64,000 bases of DNA from Glebionis coronaria (lineage: Eukaryota > Streptophyta > Magnoliopsida > Asterales > Asteraceae), in contig JANFOE010000571.1 in the NCBI GenBank assembly GCA_025667525.1, positions 24,527 through 88,526 of the forward strand, given 5' to 3'. The position numbers and the translations under genes were made by a program. Below are positions 1 through 13,100 of the stretch, one piece after another. Position 1 is the first letter of the stretch. Each line of letters opens with the position of its first letter. The notes under the pieces are model-generated. The model saw only the letters and a program-made list of their open reading frames with translations. It ran no database searches and was not told where the DNA came from.

Positions 1-1543
1 CAATTGAATCAAACTAGAACTCTCAAATAAGCTTGGTCAAATAGTCAAAGCAGTGGGAACTCCTTTCCCCTGCTAGTTACCACTGATAGTGTAAACTTGG
101 GTTCAGCTTATCAATAAGCTATAATAGCTTATTCCAACCTGCAACAACTTTGTTTTTGTAATAGGTGCTCATATTTTGACCCATTTGTTCATACTGGAGC
201 ATTTGGGTGGTTGACTTTAGGGTTTGACTAGAAAACCAACTCCTTTGACTTTTACATAAGTTCATTTGTGCTTATTCTGGCTTATTGGTTGTGCTTATGG
301 GATTTTTGTTGATTGATTTTGCTTATTGAGTCCATTTGAAAGCTTTTGCAAGTTGAATCAAGTCCTGAGGTGCCCTAAATCTCTAAAACGACTATTTTGT
401 CTTTTAGTGAAATTTTTCTTTGCCTATTTCTGGCTTATTGAGTGAGCTTTTTCAAAAATTCTTTTTACAGATCTCATAAGCATCCCAAAAGAAGGTTGTG
501 TGTCAAATTATAGCTTATGGCATTAACTTATGGCTTAATGGGCTGAAAAGCCCAATAAGAATAAGCTGAGTGTTAAATAAGCTGTGATAAGCTCATTTTC
601 AGCTTTTGGGCCTTTAGAGTTTTGTTCTTCGAATTGAATTTTAAGTCAGATAGGGCTTTTCCAAGTCAATTGGGCCAAGTTTGATTTTTTGGGCCCAAAA
701 GCCCAATTTGGTTGACTGTTTTTGGTTTTGGCCCATTTGAGGGCCCGATAGGGGTATTTTGGTAATTTCACTTTGATTTTCTGATTATTTAGGTTAAAAT
801 AAACTAGTTTGCAAGTTTTTAGAATTTTTTATAATTTTTGGATTTTTTAAAATTATTTTATTATTATTTTATTATTATTTTTAAAATTTCACTTTTTCCA
901 ACTTTTTACATTTTTCTTAGGTTTAAAACATTAAAATAGGAATTTAGCAACTTTCAGAATAATTTTATCTCTTTTAGATTAATTTTTATAATTATTTTAA
1001 ATTTTAATAATTTTTAAATCATTTTAAATAGTTTTTATTAGTTTTAAAATTTCTAAAAATAGTTTTTAATCTTTTTAGGTTATTTTAGAGGTTTACCAAT
1101 TGAAAAATCTTTATTTGGGCTTTTTGATAATTTATTTTATTTTTAGGGCTTTAATTAGCATTTAAAAATTGAATATTTAATTATTTAAAAGGTTTGAAAA
1201 AGTTTTGATCATTGGTAAACTCTTAGTTTATTTAATTTGATTTTTGGTGAATTTTTGGTAATTTTTAGAATTTATTTTTATTTTTGTGGTTTTTAAAGTT
1301 CTACGTCTTAACTTTCTAGTAGTGTTTATTTTTATTTTTTCGTCTTCGTCATCTTCTTTTCTCATCCCCTTCTAAACCAATCATTAATCACAAACATTTA
1401 ACAAATTTCTTACACACATATACCTCCTTGGGAAACGAACTTTGAATTCATAAGGGTCATTAGTGCTTGATTTTCCTAAATCATCACTCGATACTTTCCC
1501 TATTTACCCTCTTTTCCTAAAGTGTGGTAAAACTCTACAATCA
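1..1543 (+). repeat. E1 5' LTR, 3' part only (U5)
   Basis: Aligns to 12339-13879 with about 25 differences and small indels, and ends in the same CTACAATCA just before the primer site. Because the LTR promoter of the other copy lies at 11183, all of this piece is U5, rich in AGCTTAT-type words and AT-rich toward its end. The missing upstream ~2.2 kb should lie left of the window. Confidence 0.93.
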
Positions 1544-1547
1544 ATTT

Positions 1548-1565
1548 TGGCGCCGCTGCCGGGGA
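1548..1565 (+). other. E1 primer binding site, tRNA-Asp type
   Basis: TGGCGCCGCTGCCGGGGA lies 4 nt after the LTR end. It is complementary to the 3' end of plant tRNA-Asp with one mismatch (C for T at position 9), the usual primer of Athila elements. Confidence 0.9.
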
Positions 1566-2296
1566 GGTGTGTCGTGATTAATTTGCATTGTTGTTTTTAA
1601 TATTAACCATATATAGTATTTGTATTAGTAGAACTCTACTAATACGTATTATCGGTTTTCTTGGTTTTTCTTGTACAAATATTATTACTATATTGTATTA
1701 AGTATCACAATAAAATTACAATATCTCCAAAAGTGTGAAAACACAACCTTAATTGGGATTTCATCACTCAATTATTGTATTCGAATCTCAAACAAAAAGA
1801 AAAAGGCAAAAATAGATAAATACTTTCGTGAAGCTCGATTTGAAAGATACAAACTATAAGGTGGGTATAAGGCGGGTATTATAAAATATACCCTAAGGAA
1901 AAAGGCTCTTAAGTGCTTCGCGCCGCCTCGTTTCCCCGCTTGCTTGTGAGTATTTTGAGATTGAAGGCCAATCGAGGGTTTTGCCGCCCAAAGTATTATT
2001 ACGTATAGTATATTTGCTTGGTTTCTTTGTGATTAAAACCTCTTGAACAATTTGGTTTTCACCAAAGTTCTAAAGTCATTCGAAGGCGTTCACTCCACGT
2101 GATCATTTTCATTCCTTTGAGGCTTCTTTAATCAAGAGTTTGATTCGAGGAGAGATTTTGTAGATTGTTGTCTACAAAGATACACCAAAATCCAAAAAAT
2201 TAAATATCATCAAAAACACAAAAAAAAAAAAAATTGAAAATTCACAAAACACCCAAAAGAATCTTCTTTGCTCACCTCCCATTCTTCGTGAAGTTT
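1566..2296 (+). other. E1 untranslated leader
   Basis: About 730 bases between the primer site and the likely gag start. Only short chance frames are present. It ends in an A-rich stretch (about 2215-2236). An upstream in-frame ATG at 2234 exists, but the ATG at 2297 opens with MITRNQAKR, which parallels the MRTRSTSYQ start of E2, so 2297 is preferred. No other feature seen. Confidence 0.6.
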
Positions 2297-5200
2297 ATGA
2301 TCACTCGTAATCAAGCAAAACGAGCTTGTAAACGTCTTCAAAAGCAAGCCAATCAAGAGACGTTGATTGTTGAAGAACCTCCAATTGTTGAACCTATTGT
2401 AGAACAAGAAGTCGTCATGGCTAATCGTACTATGATGGAGTCGCTACAAGCACCCACCAAGGGTTTTGGAGAGGCTATTGTGATTCCCGCCATCCTTGCG
2501 GAGAATTTCGAGATTAAGACGGGTTTAATGTCGATGTTGCAAGCAAATAAGTTTAGAGGCCACGAGAAAGACAACCCGCATTACCATATTAGGAATTTTA
2601 ACCGTCTCACCGCCACTAGCAAGTTTAAGGATGTTCCACATGACGCCATTAAGATGATGTTGTTTCCATACTCGTTAGATGGACCCGCAAAAATTTGGCT
2701 TGAGAAAGAACCGCCAAATTCAATTTTGACATGGGCCGATCTCGTCTCTAAGTTTGTAAACAAATTTTTTCCACCATCTAAAACAACACACTTGAAAAAT
2801 GAGATTTCACGATTTGTGCAAAGAAATAATGAAAGTTTTTCAATGGCATGGGAACGATTTAAAGAAATGTTACATGAATGTCCACACCATGATTTTACGG
2901 AATTGCATCAAGTTGATACTTTTTATAATGGGCTTAATGATCATGAACGAGATTATTTGAATGCCGCCGCGGGTGGTAATTTTTTGTGCAAGACGACAAA
3001 TGAGGCTTTACAAATCATCGAGAATAGATCTAAGGTTTATAACCCTCGTAACACACCGAGTGTTGCCAATATGGGTTCGTCATCTTCGTCACAATCGTCT
3101 CGTAGCATTAACGCCTTACATGATGAAGCTAATGAGGAAAATCGGTTTTTTGATAGATTTGCTAATCTTATGTCCCATTGGAAGGCTCAAGAAGCTTCCA
3201 ATTCCGCTTCGGTTAAAGCGGTTGCTAAGAGTTGTTTATCTTGTGGTGGAACTCATGATCTTTCCGAGTGCATTACCGCGGACGGTAACACTTCGAGTGC
3301 TTATGTAGCAACGGGAACTTACAACCAAAACGGCCAAGGTTCCCGCTCAAATCAAGCTCCACCAAATCAAAATGTTAACAATTATCGAAACAACAACCAA
3401 GGTAATTACCAAGGCAATTCACGCAATTACAACAAAGGGAATTATCAAAATGGGAATGGACAAATTTCTAATCAAAACCAAAACCGTGATTTTCAAAACA
3501 CTACACAAGGTTTTCAAAATGCTCACACTAAAAATTTGCAAGGAGAATTTTTGGATTATGCAAAAGCAAATGATGCTAAATTTGATAACATGCAACGTGA
3601 GATGATTAGCTTAAGATCCGAGTTGAAAAACGAGCTAAAAAATGAACTTGCTAATGAACTTAAAACTCATGCAAACAAAATGGAAGGAAATGTCCAACGT
3701 CTACAACAAAATCAACAAAAGATAGAATTAGGACAACATGAGATTAAGCAAGAGTTATTAAAAGCGGATGATAGGCAATCAAAATTTGAGGACCGAATGG
3801 CTAAGATGTTTGAAGCAATCATGTGTAAACCCTCTTCCTCGGGTGGTCTTCCTAGTGATACCATTGCAAACCCGAAGGGAGAAATGAAGGTTATTACTAC
3901 ACGAAGTGGTAAAACTTTCAAGGAACCAATCTCTCGTCCAAGTACTTCTACGGAGAAGGAAATCGAGAAAGAACCCGAGGTGATGGTCGAAAAGGAGCAC
4001 ATTACAATCCCACGAAGTACCGCTCATACCACACCTACGGTTGAACCAATACCAATTGTGGAACCCGAGTTTCCAAGGCCGTTGCCTAATGTCCAACCCA
4101 CACCACCTTTACCCTACCTTTCGAGACGAAACAAAGAGAAATTGCAAGAACGTAACAAACAACAAATCGAGCTTTTTATAAAAATGTTTCAACAAGTGCA
4201 TTTTGATGTGAGTTTAGCCGACGCGTTGTTATATATGCCTCGTTTCGCTTCCACTTTTAAAAGTATGATGAGCGATAAGGAAAAGCTTTCAAAGCTTGCT
4301 AATCGTTCTTCGGTTTATCTTAACCGCATACCGGAAAAAGTTGGTGATCCCGGAAAGTTTCTCATTCCTTGTGACATACAAGATATGAAAGAATGCCTCG
4401 CCTTGGCCGATCTTGGTGCGAGCATTAATTTAATGCCATTTTCCATTTGGAAATCGCTTTCGCTTCCGGCTCTCATTCCTTCGAACATGTCCATCGAGAT
4501 GGCCGATCATTCTACGATTATGGCATGTGGAGTAGCCGAAGATGTTTTCGTGAAAGTGGGGAAGTTCTACTATCCCGTTGATTTTATAGTAGTTGACATC
4601 CCCGCGGATCCTCAAGTTCCTCTAATTTTAGGTCGTTCATTTTTAGACACTTCGAGATCGCTTATCGATGTTCATGCAAGAACTATCACTTTGAGATTCA
4701 ACGAAGAGGAACTTGTTATAAACACTACTCAAAACTCGAAACCTTCTCATGTTTATGCAATCGCTACCATCAATCACATTGACATCGTTGATGTGGTTTG
4801 CGACGAGTTTTCACAAGAAGTGTTAGGTTTTTCCGATAACTCGTCAAGTGGCAATCCCACTATTTTGGATCCGATTCTTGCTAATTCCACACCAAATCTC
4901 ACTCCATTCCAAGGAGGCGATCTCACTTCAAAAGAAATCGACAATGAAGATGAGGTGTTAATTAGTGATGATACTTCTATTCCACCATTTCTTTCGCCGA
5001 TGGAAGTTATGAGTGTTGAACCAAAATCTTTAATCGAGGAACCACCTATCCTTGAATTGAAAGATCTTCCTTCTCACCTTGAATACACATTCTTGGAAGG
5101 TGATGACAAGTTGCCGGTTATTATTGCAAAAGGTCTTGCTAATAATGAAAAAACCGAGCTCTTGAAAGTTCTTAAGGCTCATAAAGGGGCAATTGCGTGG

Positions 5201-7959
5201 AAAATATCCGACATTAAGGGTATTGACCCAAAATTTTGTACTCACAAGATTTTAATGGAGGAAGACTACAAACCCGCAATTCAAAGTCAAAAAAGGGTGA
5301 ATCCCAAAATTCACGATATCATTAAAAAGGAGGTCCTTAAACTCCTTGACGCGGGAATGATTTATCCTATATCCGATAGCCCATGGGTGAGCCCAATCCA
5401 TTGTGTCCCTAAAAAGGGAGGAATGACCGTTGTGCCTAATGAAAACAACGAGTTAATTCCCACTCGTGTTGTGACCGGTTGGAGGGTGTCTATTGACTAC
5501 CGAAAGTTAAATGACGCCACTCGTAAAGACCACTTTCCTTTGCCCTTCATGGATCAAATGTTGGAGCGACTTGCGGAAATGAATTCTATTGCTTTTTAGA
5601 TGGTTTTTCCGGTTACTTTCAAATCCCTATCGACCCTCGTGATCAAGAGAAGACTACTTTTACGTGTCCTTATGGAACGTTCGCTTATCGTAGGATGCCT
5701 TTCGGACTTTGTAATGCACCCGGTACGTTTCAACGGTGTATGATGGTGATTTTTCATGATATGATCGAGAAGTCGATGGAAGTGTTTATGGATGACTTCT
5801 CGGTGTTTGGTAATTCGTTCACGTCATGTTTATCTAATCTCGAGCAAATGTTAAAACGTTGTGAAGAAACCAATCTTGTGCTTAATTGGGAAAAATGTCA
5901 TTTCATGTGTAAACAAGGAATCGTCTTAGGACATAAGGTGTCGAAGGCGGGGATTGAGGTCGATAAAGCTAAGGTAGACGTCATCGCCAAGTTACCTCAT
6001 CCCAAAACCGTTAAGGGAGTTAGGAGTTTCCTAGGCCACGCGGGCTTTTATCGACGTTTCATCAAGGACTTTTCGAAAATCTCTCGACCTATGACACACC
6101 TTCTTGAGAAGGATGCTCCTTTTAACTTCAATGAGGATTGTGTTAAGGCTTTCGAAACTCTCAAAAGGAAACTTACCGAAGCTCCCATTCTTGTTGCTCC
6201 TAATTGGGAATTACCCTTTGAAATCATGTGCGATGCAAGTGATTATGCTATAGGGGCCGTCTTAGGGCAACGTTATGACAAGCATTTCCGTCCTATCCAT
6301 TATGCTAGTAAGACGATGACCGAGGCTCAATTAAAGTACACCACAACGGAAAAGGAATTCCTTGCCGTGGTCTATGCTTTTGAGAAATTCCGACCTTATC
6401 TCGTCTTGACTAAAAGCATCGTGTATACCGACCATTCGGCTATCAAGTATCTCTTAGCTAAGCAAGATGCTAAGCCGAGATTTCTTCGTTGGATGCTCCT
6501 CCTCCAAGAATTTGATGTCACCGTGCTTGACAAAAAAGGAGCCGAGAATCTAGCAGCCGATCATCTCTCTCGTCTAGAAGATCCTCACAAAGATGTTTTC
6601 GAGAACAAGAAAATTACCGAAACATTTCCTCTTGAGACTCTCGGTGTAGTGAATTCTAAAGACACCACCCCATGGTTTGCCGACATTGCAAATTACCATG
6701 CGGGCAATTTCATAATCAAGGGTATGACGACTCAACAAAAACGAAAATTCTTTCGTGACGTCAAGTTATATTTTTGGGACGACCCTTATCTCTTTCGAGT
6801 TTGTGCGGATCAACTCATTCGACGTTGTGTTTTTGGTGCCAAAGCTTCTAATATCCTTAGAGCTTGTCACGAGGGACCCACGGGTGGTCACCACGGTGCT
6901 AATCTCACGGCTAAGAAAGTGTTCGATGCCAGTTTCTTTTGGCCTTCTATCTATCGTGATGCACACGCGCTTGTAAAGTCGTGTGATTTGTGCCAACATC
7001 AAGGAAAATCGTCTCAACGTGATGAAATGCCGCAAAACATAATTCAAGTGTGTGAGATTTTCGACATATGGGGAATAGACTTTATGGGGCCGTTCCCATC
7101 GTCTCATGGCAACAAATATATCCTCGTCGTAGTGGACTACCTTTCTAAGTGGGTGGAAGCTAAGGCTTTACCTACTAATGATGCTCGTGTGGTAGTGAAG
7201 TTTTTGAAGTAACTATTCTCTCGGTTCGGAACCCCTCGTGTTATTATAAGCGATCGTGGAACCCATTTTTGTAATGACCAATTCGAAAAGGTTCTAAAGA
7301 AATATTGAGTTACTCATCGTCTTTCTACGGCTTATCACCCGCAAACGAGTGGGCAAGTCGAGGTTTCGAACCGAGCTTTGAAGAGGATTTTAGAGAGGTC
7401 AATTGGAGAAAACCGTGCTTCATGGTCCGACAAACTCGATGACGCTTTATGGGCCTTTAGGACCGCTTATAAGACACCTATCGGTTGCACTCCTTATAAG
7501 TTAGTCTATGGGAAGAATTGTCATTTGCCCATTGAGTTGGAGCACAAGGCATATTGGGCCCTTAAGCATGCAAACTTTGACTTGAAGACCGCGGGAGATC
7601 ACCAGAAAATACAATTGAATGAATTGGATGAATTAAGAGATAATGCTTATGAAAATTCATTAATTTTTAAAGAAAAGACTAAAAAGTTTCATGATTCAAA
7701 GATTAAAAACCGGGTTTTTAACGTTGGTGATCAAGTGTTGCTTTTTAACTCTCGTCTTAAGATATTTTCCGGGAAATTGAAATCTCGTTGGTCGGGTCCG
7801 TTCACCATTACACAAGTGTTTCCGTATGGGACCATTGAGCTAGCTCAAGATGATGGTCCTAATTTCAAGGTGAATGGACATAGGCTTAAGCACTACTTTG
7901 GTGGGGAAATTCCTTCAATGGTTGCCCTCGACCAAGTCACCTTCCCCAATGATAATTAG
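2297..7959 (+). pseudogene. gag-pol: E1 gag-pol polyprotein, broken by one frameshift and two stops
   Basis: Encodes capsid, protease, reverse transcriptase, RNase H and integrase in one frame of about 1,887 codons, close to E2. Seen: gag core near 2689-3000 (WLEKEPPNSILTWADL); zinc knuckle CLSCGGTHDLSEC near 3232; protease LADLGASINLMP near 4401; RT with FMDD near 5788; RNase [11 protein letters not shown] near 6226 and YTDHS near 6424; integrase HHCC zinc site 6863-6990, then GIDFMGP, SDRGTHF and GQVEVSN carrying the D, D and E. Lesions: one base lost near 5575 (GCGGAAATG where GCGGGAAATG is expected) just before the RT active site; TAA at 7210-7212; TGA at 7306-7308 (GGA in E2). No chromodomain and no env-like frame seen. 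Identification is firm; function of this copy is lost unless the lesions are assembly errors. Confidence 0.93.
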
Positions 7960-8351
7960 CATTGAGGGGATCGAGTCGAGCTCATGACTCGGTAATCAAA
8001 AACGAGGTGCCGCGTGGGGGAAATCCCATGCTTATCTTTTATGCTAACTATTCACTAATAAGGGGACTTGTACCCTTTCAACTCGTTGTCTCGTGGTTGT
8101 TTGTGATTGTGTTATCTAGATCATCATCATCATCTACAATTGAAGACTCTCGTGTTCGTTTACATGAGCCTCTATCGTTCGTTTGAAGAAGTTTTTCACG
8201 AATCCATGACATATCCTTTATTGTTCTAACAATTATCTTTTAGCATACTTAATAAACGGCTTTAGATATATTGTTGATCACCCTTTCCATGCTAGATCCT
8301 AAGCATTCGACTCTTTGTCTCTAGTATGGGGGTGCTCCACCTTTAGACTCG

Positions 8352-8371
8352 AAACATTGAGGACAATGTTT
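8352..8371 (+). promoter_or_regulatory. Conserved hairpin AAACATTG-AGGA-CAATGTTT before an internal polypurine copy
   Basis: Perfect 8-bp stem with an AGGA loop, followed 7 bases later by a purine tract TTAGTATGGGGGG. The same hairpin and a neighbouring purine tract occur in E2 (20731-20750, - strand). Role unknown; position and conservation suggest a structural signal of the RNA or of plus-strand priming (inference). Confidence 0.5.
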
Positions 8372-9189
8372 ACTTTTAGTATGGGGGGTGAATAGGTACT
8401 TGCTTTGCTACGCCCTCACGCTTTCTAACTTTCAATGTTTTGTTTTGCTAATAAGGCTAAAAATGGCCAAATTTTAAAATTTTTTCTTAGTTTTCATAAG
8501 TGTTTTTAAGACACGAATGTATATTTTCTGATGGGTAGAATAAGAGTTAATTTTTGACTTGATGGGCATTTGGATCCATTTACATTCCTTAACCCGCTCA
8601 ATTCAAGTTTTGCTAGACTTTTATATAGGGAGCTTTAAAACGCGAAAGTCTTAATTCATTCGGGTTAAGAACAAGAACTTTTCGCAAGTTCCTATAATTG
8701 ATCCTAGAAAGTCACTTATCAAGGGAACTATAAAACGCATTCTCTAAACTTGAAAAAGTCCAAGAAAGTGCAAGATCCTATAGGTGGCTTGAAAACCCAA
8801 AACTTTGATTTGATATAGTCTTAATGAAAGCTAATCCAAATTTGGCTTAATTTTGACTTGCATGGCTAAGTATTCACGAGTCTCTTTAATTAGAGGTCTT
8901 TATATAGTGAAGAACGAGAAATGATAGAGTTAGACAAGTGATCATGCTAAACGTAGAACATGAAAGTGTTCTTTCAAAAACTCATATGTTTTTAATTGTG
9001 GCTTTTTCTTCCCATAAGATCAATGCATTAGGAATAAATCATAATTGCAATAAGTAAGGTCGTACGATTTGAAAGGTTACTTAGCCTCTAGCGCAAGATC
9101 ATTTAAAAGTTGCTCGGGGTTGAATAGAGTTCATAGCCAAGGCATAACTTATTGAAGCGGGACACGAAGATTGGCGATTATCCAAAAAG

Positions 9190-9351
9190 GCCCTAACAAG
9201 GCATGAGGAGCTCTATTTTTGCTAAAGATCCAAAGATGATGTGAAGTATCATTATTCCTAAATCAATATGAAGGATCGAGACACACAACGAAAAGCAATT
9301 ACTCCCCTAAAGATCATGGAGAAAGTCTATCCAAAAAGACCCTAACAAGGT
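9190..9351 (+). repeat. Duplicated small stem-loop motif around CTAACAA
   Basis: Two copies 149 bases apart: GCC-CTAACAA-GGC at 9190-9202 and ACC-CTAACAA-GGT at 9339-9351, each preceded by CCAAAAAG and followed by ATGAGGA. The stem base pair differs in a compensated way (G-C against A-T). E2 carries the same two versions 148 bases apart at 20107-20119 and 19959-19971. Confidence 0.5.
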
Positions 9352-10128
9352 ATGAGGATAAATATATCCAAGTCCGAAAAGGAGGCGGATCGTTGTATAT
9401 CAAAATCCAAAGTAAAGATTGAAGAAAAATGATGAAGTCGTGGTCCAATATGAAGAATCTCTCAAAAACGTCAAGTGAAGAAATTCCAAATATATGAAGA
9501 GAAGACCATAATTTCGAGAACGTCTTCCCAAGATTTGAAGTCTGAAGTACATGCCAAATATCGGTCCGAGAAAAATCTCAAATCGTGAAACGAGTTATGC
9601 CAAGATATGAACTTAAGGAGATACACGAGAAGCCGTTTTAAAAGATTTTGTCCTTCGGCTAACTATTGATCAAATCGTGCTACTTTGCTTTCGGACTAAT
9701 AACTACTCAAATAAGTCCATATGAATCACTTGTGATCCATGACAAATAGATAAAAAAATGCTAGTAACCCATTTCCTTTTATAATAACTAGGATTGCGGG
9801 GAGAAAAAGTATTACACAATTTGGACGTATGAGTAGTGTTAGCATTGTGACTTGTACCAACAATGATCTTGTTTTTGCACTTAGCATGGAATGTATGACA
9901 ATCAAGGATGACGAAGTTTACTCTAAGGGACATTTACTTGTTTCTATTCTTTGACCCTAAAAGTCACTTTTTGTGATGAAAATCATACATTATGTCTTTA
10001 CACATCTTCGTAGTATGTTGCAAGTCTTTTACTCTTCAATAAAGGTTAATAAAATTGAAATTTGGTGATGCTTAGATACTTTATTCTAGCATTGCGTGAG
10101 GGCACGACAATGGCTTAGTATGGGGGAG

Positions 10129-13100
10129 TGATGAGATGGCATTTATACATGATCTCATCGTTCTTTTCGGGCTTTAAATGCATAAAAATGTCATAAAATA
10201 CCATATATATGCTTGTGTTTGTTTACTTGTGTATTTTAGGTATGGATATCGTGAAAAAGACAAAAGATCACAAGTTACAAGGAAAAACGAACACGAGAAA
10301 CGAAGCCGTACAAAGAACCGGGCCCTAATCATGGAGTTCTCAACAAATACCCTTGAAGACTTAAAGACAAACAAGATTGATCCTCATTTATTGAAGAAAT
10401 GACACTTAAAAACCTTGTATATTAATAATTACAAGTTTGGTCCCTTAAGTTTGTCAAAATTACACAAATGGTCCTTCAACTTTGAAGAAATGGCAAGATT
10501 GGTCCCTCAACAATTCCAAATTGTCAATTATGGTCCCTCATCAAGCCAAAGATACATTGAAGACCTTTGAAGATCAAGAATGTCCAAGATCAGCCCTTGA
10601 AATATGCAAAAGTGTCAAAAATAACCCTTGATAACCTTTTTCCAAAGTTTGTGCCAAAACTGCCAAATGGTGAAAGTTATTAACAAAGGAAATACGTTTT
10701 TGTGGCTGAATTGCTTGATATACCAAAAATCCCAAAACACAAGGGCTAAATGTGTGCATTTGAAACATTCAAACAAGAAATGCGCCAAACAACTCCACTT
10801 CCCCCAAAAACGGATCAAAAGGTGTTACTGTTCACCTTTTCACCCCCAGAAATTACTCACTTAAAACAAAGGGTAAATCCCAATTACCCTGGCACATGTG
10901 TGATTCACACATGCAGAAACACATCCCACACACAAAACCCTCAACCCCATTACCCAAAGGACCCCACCATTCAACACGTCACCCAATCAAAATGCAACTT
11001 ACTCTCCAAGCAATCTGACGTGTCCAAATCAACAGCCAAGGTTCCTTGCTTCACCCCAAAGCTATTATAAACGGTTTGGATCACTTTGGACAGCTCATCA
11101 ACAACAAATGCACTCAAGGACTCAAGGTCATTTTAGAGAAATCACATCTAGGGTTTATGAATAGTGTAGCCAGGCATTTGCCTATAAAAGGAGACCTCAA
11201 CATGTGAGAGTCCCTTTGTTCCAGATTTTAGCTTTAAATCTTTGTAATTCCTTTTTATGAAATAAAGTTTGAATTTCTTAAAATTTTGAGTTCTAATCTG
11301 TTATTTATAAAAGTTTGGTGTTTGATAAGCTAAAATCTGAGTTCCATTATCTTGTTTGAAGGTTTTTGAGGCAAGGTTTTAAGTGATAAAGCTTGTGCAT
11401 CAATAATCAGAAAGTTGGCATTATTTTGATCTCACCTTGTGGTTTGTTCTTCTTAGCAGCTTGGAAGCTGGTACTTGTTCTGCTAGTACCTAAGCTCAAA
11501 CAATCCAGGGCCTGGATGTAGGTCTTGGAGGTTTGCATCCTTCTCCCTTTTCATTTTCTCTTTTATTTTTCTGAATTTGGTGATTATTGCATGTTTATGC
11601 TTGAATCTGTGGTATTGTGGTTGATTATTGTTGATTTGGCTTGGTTTGATGTTATTGAGGTGTTATTGATATGATTTGTGGGTAAAATCTGCATGAGCCT
11701 TTGAAAAATTGTGAAAACAAGTTTTAAAAGGGTGTTTGGGTTTACTGCATAAGTTAGGATTGTGGTTTTTTAAGTGCTTGTTTTGTGTAAGCAAGTGTTG
11801 GTACCTGCTTGTTAGGTGTATTTGTTCATCTGTTTGCAGGTTTTGTGGGTTTGATCACATAGATTCATTCTTTGGCTATAAAATCTTCAAAACTTGGTAA
11901 AATTGGCTAGGATTTTGACGACACCTAGATCTAGGCTTAGGCTAGGGCTAACAAGTGCTAAATCTGAGTTAATCACACCAGGGAAGAAGGATTTGAGGCT
12001 TGAAATTGGATCAAGTGTCAAGTAGTTCAGCAAAACTTGTCTGCATATTGTTCATTGTTCATCAGAAACATTTTGTGCTTTGATCTTGTTGATTTCTTTG
12101 ATTCAGTGTTTGATTCTTGTTGCTTTGTGTTTGTTCTTAGTTTATGTAGCTTGTGTATGCATCCTGTTAAGTTTGGTTGGCTTATTGTGGCTAAATCTGC
12201 TTATTAAGTGCTTAACTGCTTATTTCCATATCTGGTGCATATCTGGTGACTGTTTGGCTTATTGTGTGAACCAATTTGTGATTTTCTTGTTGCTATTGAC
12301 TCCTTGTGATTCACTTATCACAAGGGTGCCTTTGTTTCCAATTGAATCAAACTAGAACTCTCAAATAAGCTTGGTCAAATAGTCAAAGCAGTGGGAACTC
12401 CTTTCCCCTGCTAGTTACCACTTATAGTGTAAACTTGGGTTCAGCTTATCAATAAGCTATAATAGCTTATTCCAACCTGCAACAACTTTGTTTTTGTAAT
12501 AGGTGCTCATATTTTGACCCATTTGTTCATACTGGAGCATTTGGGTGGTTGACTTTAGGGTTTGACTAGAAAACCAACTCCTTTGACTTTTACATAAGTT
12601 CATTTGTGCTTATTCTGGCTTATTGGTTGTGCTTATTGGATTTTTGTTGATTGATTTTGCTTATTGAGTCCATTTGAAAGCTTTTGCAAGTTGAATCAAG
12701 TCCTGAGGTGCCCTAAATCTCTAAAACGACTATTTTGTCTTTTAGTGAAATTTTTCTTTGCTTATTTCTGGCTTATTGAGTGAGCTTTTTCAAAAATTCT
12801 TTTTACAGATCTCATAAGCATCCAAAAGAAGGTTGTGTGTCAAATTAGAGCTTATGGCATTAACTTATGGCTTAATGGGCTGAAAAGCCCAATAAGAATA
12901 AGCTGAGTGTTAAATAAGCTGTGATAAGCTCATTTTCAGCTTTTGGGCCTTTAGAGTTTTGTTCTTAGAATTGAATTTTAAGTCAGATAGGGCTTTTCCA
13001 AGTCAATTGGGCCAAGTTTGACTTTTTGGGCCCAAAAGCCCAATTTAGTTGACTGTTTTTGGTTTTGGCCCATTTGAGGGCCCAATAGGGGTATTTTGGT

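Larger units (their letters stand above)
7960..10128 (+). other. E1 long 3' noncoding region with conserved blocks and the polypurine tract
   Basis: No coding frame of note. About 900 bases (8900-9720) align by eye with the reverse complement of 19600-20400 in E2, although the LTRs of the two elements are unrelated. Shared blocks include TCGTACGATTTGAAA near 9060, AACGAAAAGCAA near 9288, GGAGGCGGATCGTTGTAT near 9383 and ACATGCCAAATATCGG near 9549. Purine tracts of the form AGTATGGGGG occur at about 8321, 8379 and 10117; the last touches the LTR and is the expected plus-strand primer. Confidence 0.75.

Noticed and set aside
2234..2296. Upstream start for E1 gag at 2234
   Set aside because: In frame, but it follows an A run, and the start at 2297 matches E2's N-terminus and overall length better.
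7962..10128. Env-like gene, as in some Athila elements
   Set aside because: No open frame longer than about 80 codons and no signal peptide or membrane segment.
10628..11070. Overlapping frames of 78 and 106 codons in the E1 3' LTR
   Set aside because: Located in U3 before the TATA box, no family resemblance, low-complexity content.
12080..12355. 91-codon Leu-rich frame that looks membrane-like
   Set aside because: T-rich U5 sequence gives Leu/Val-rich text by composition; no support as a gene.
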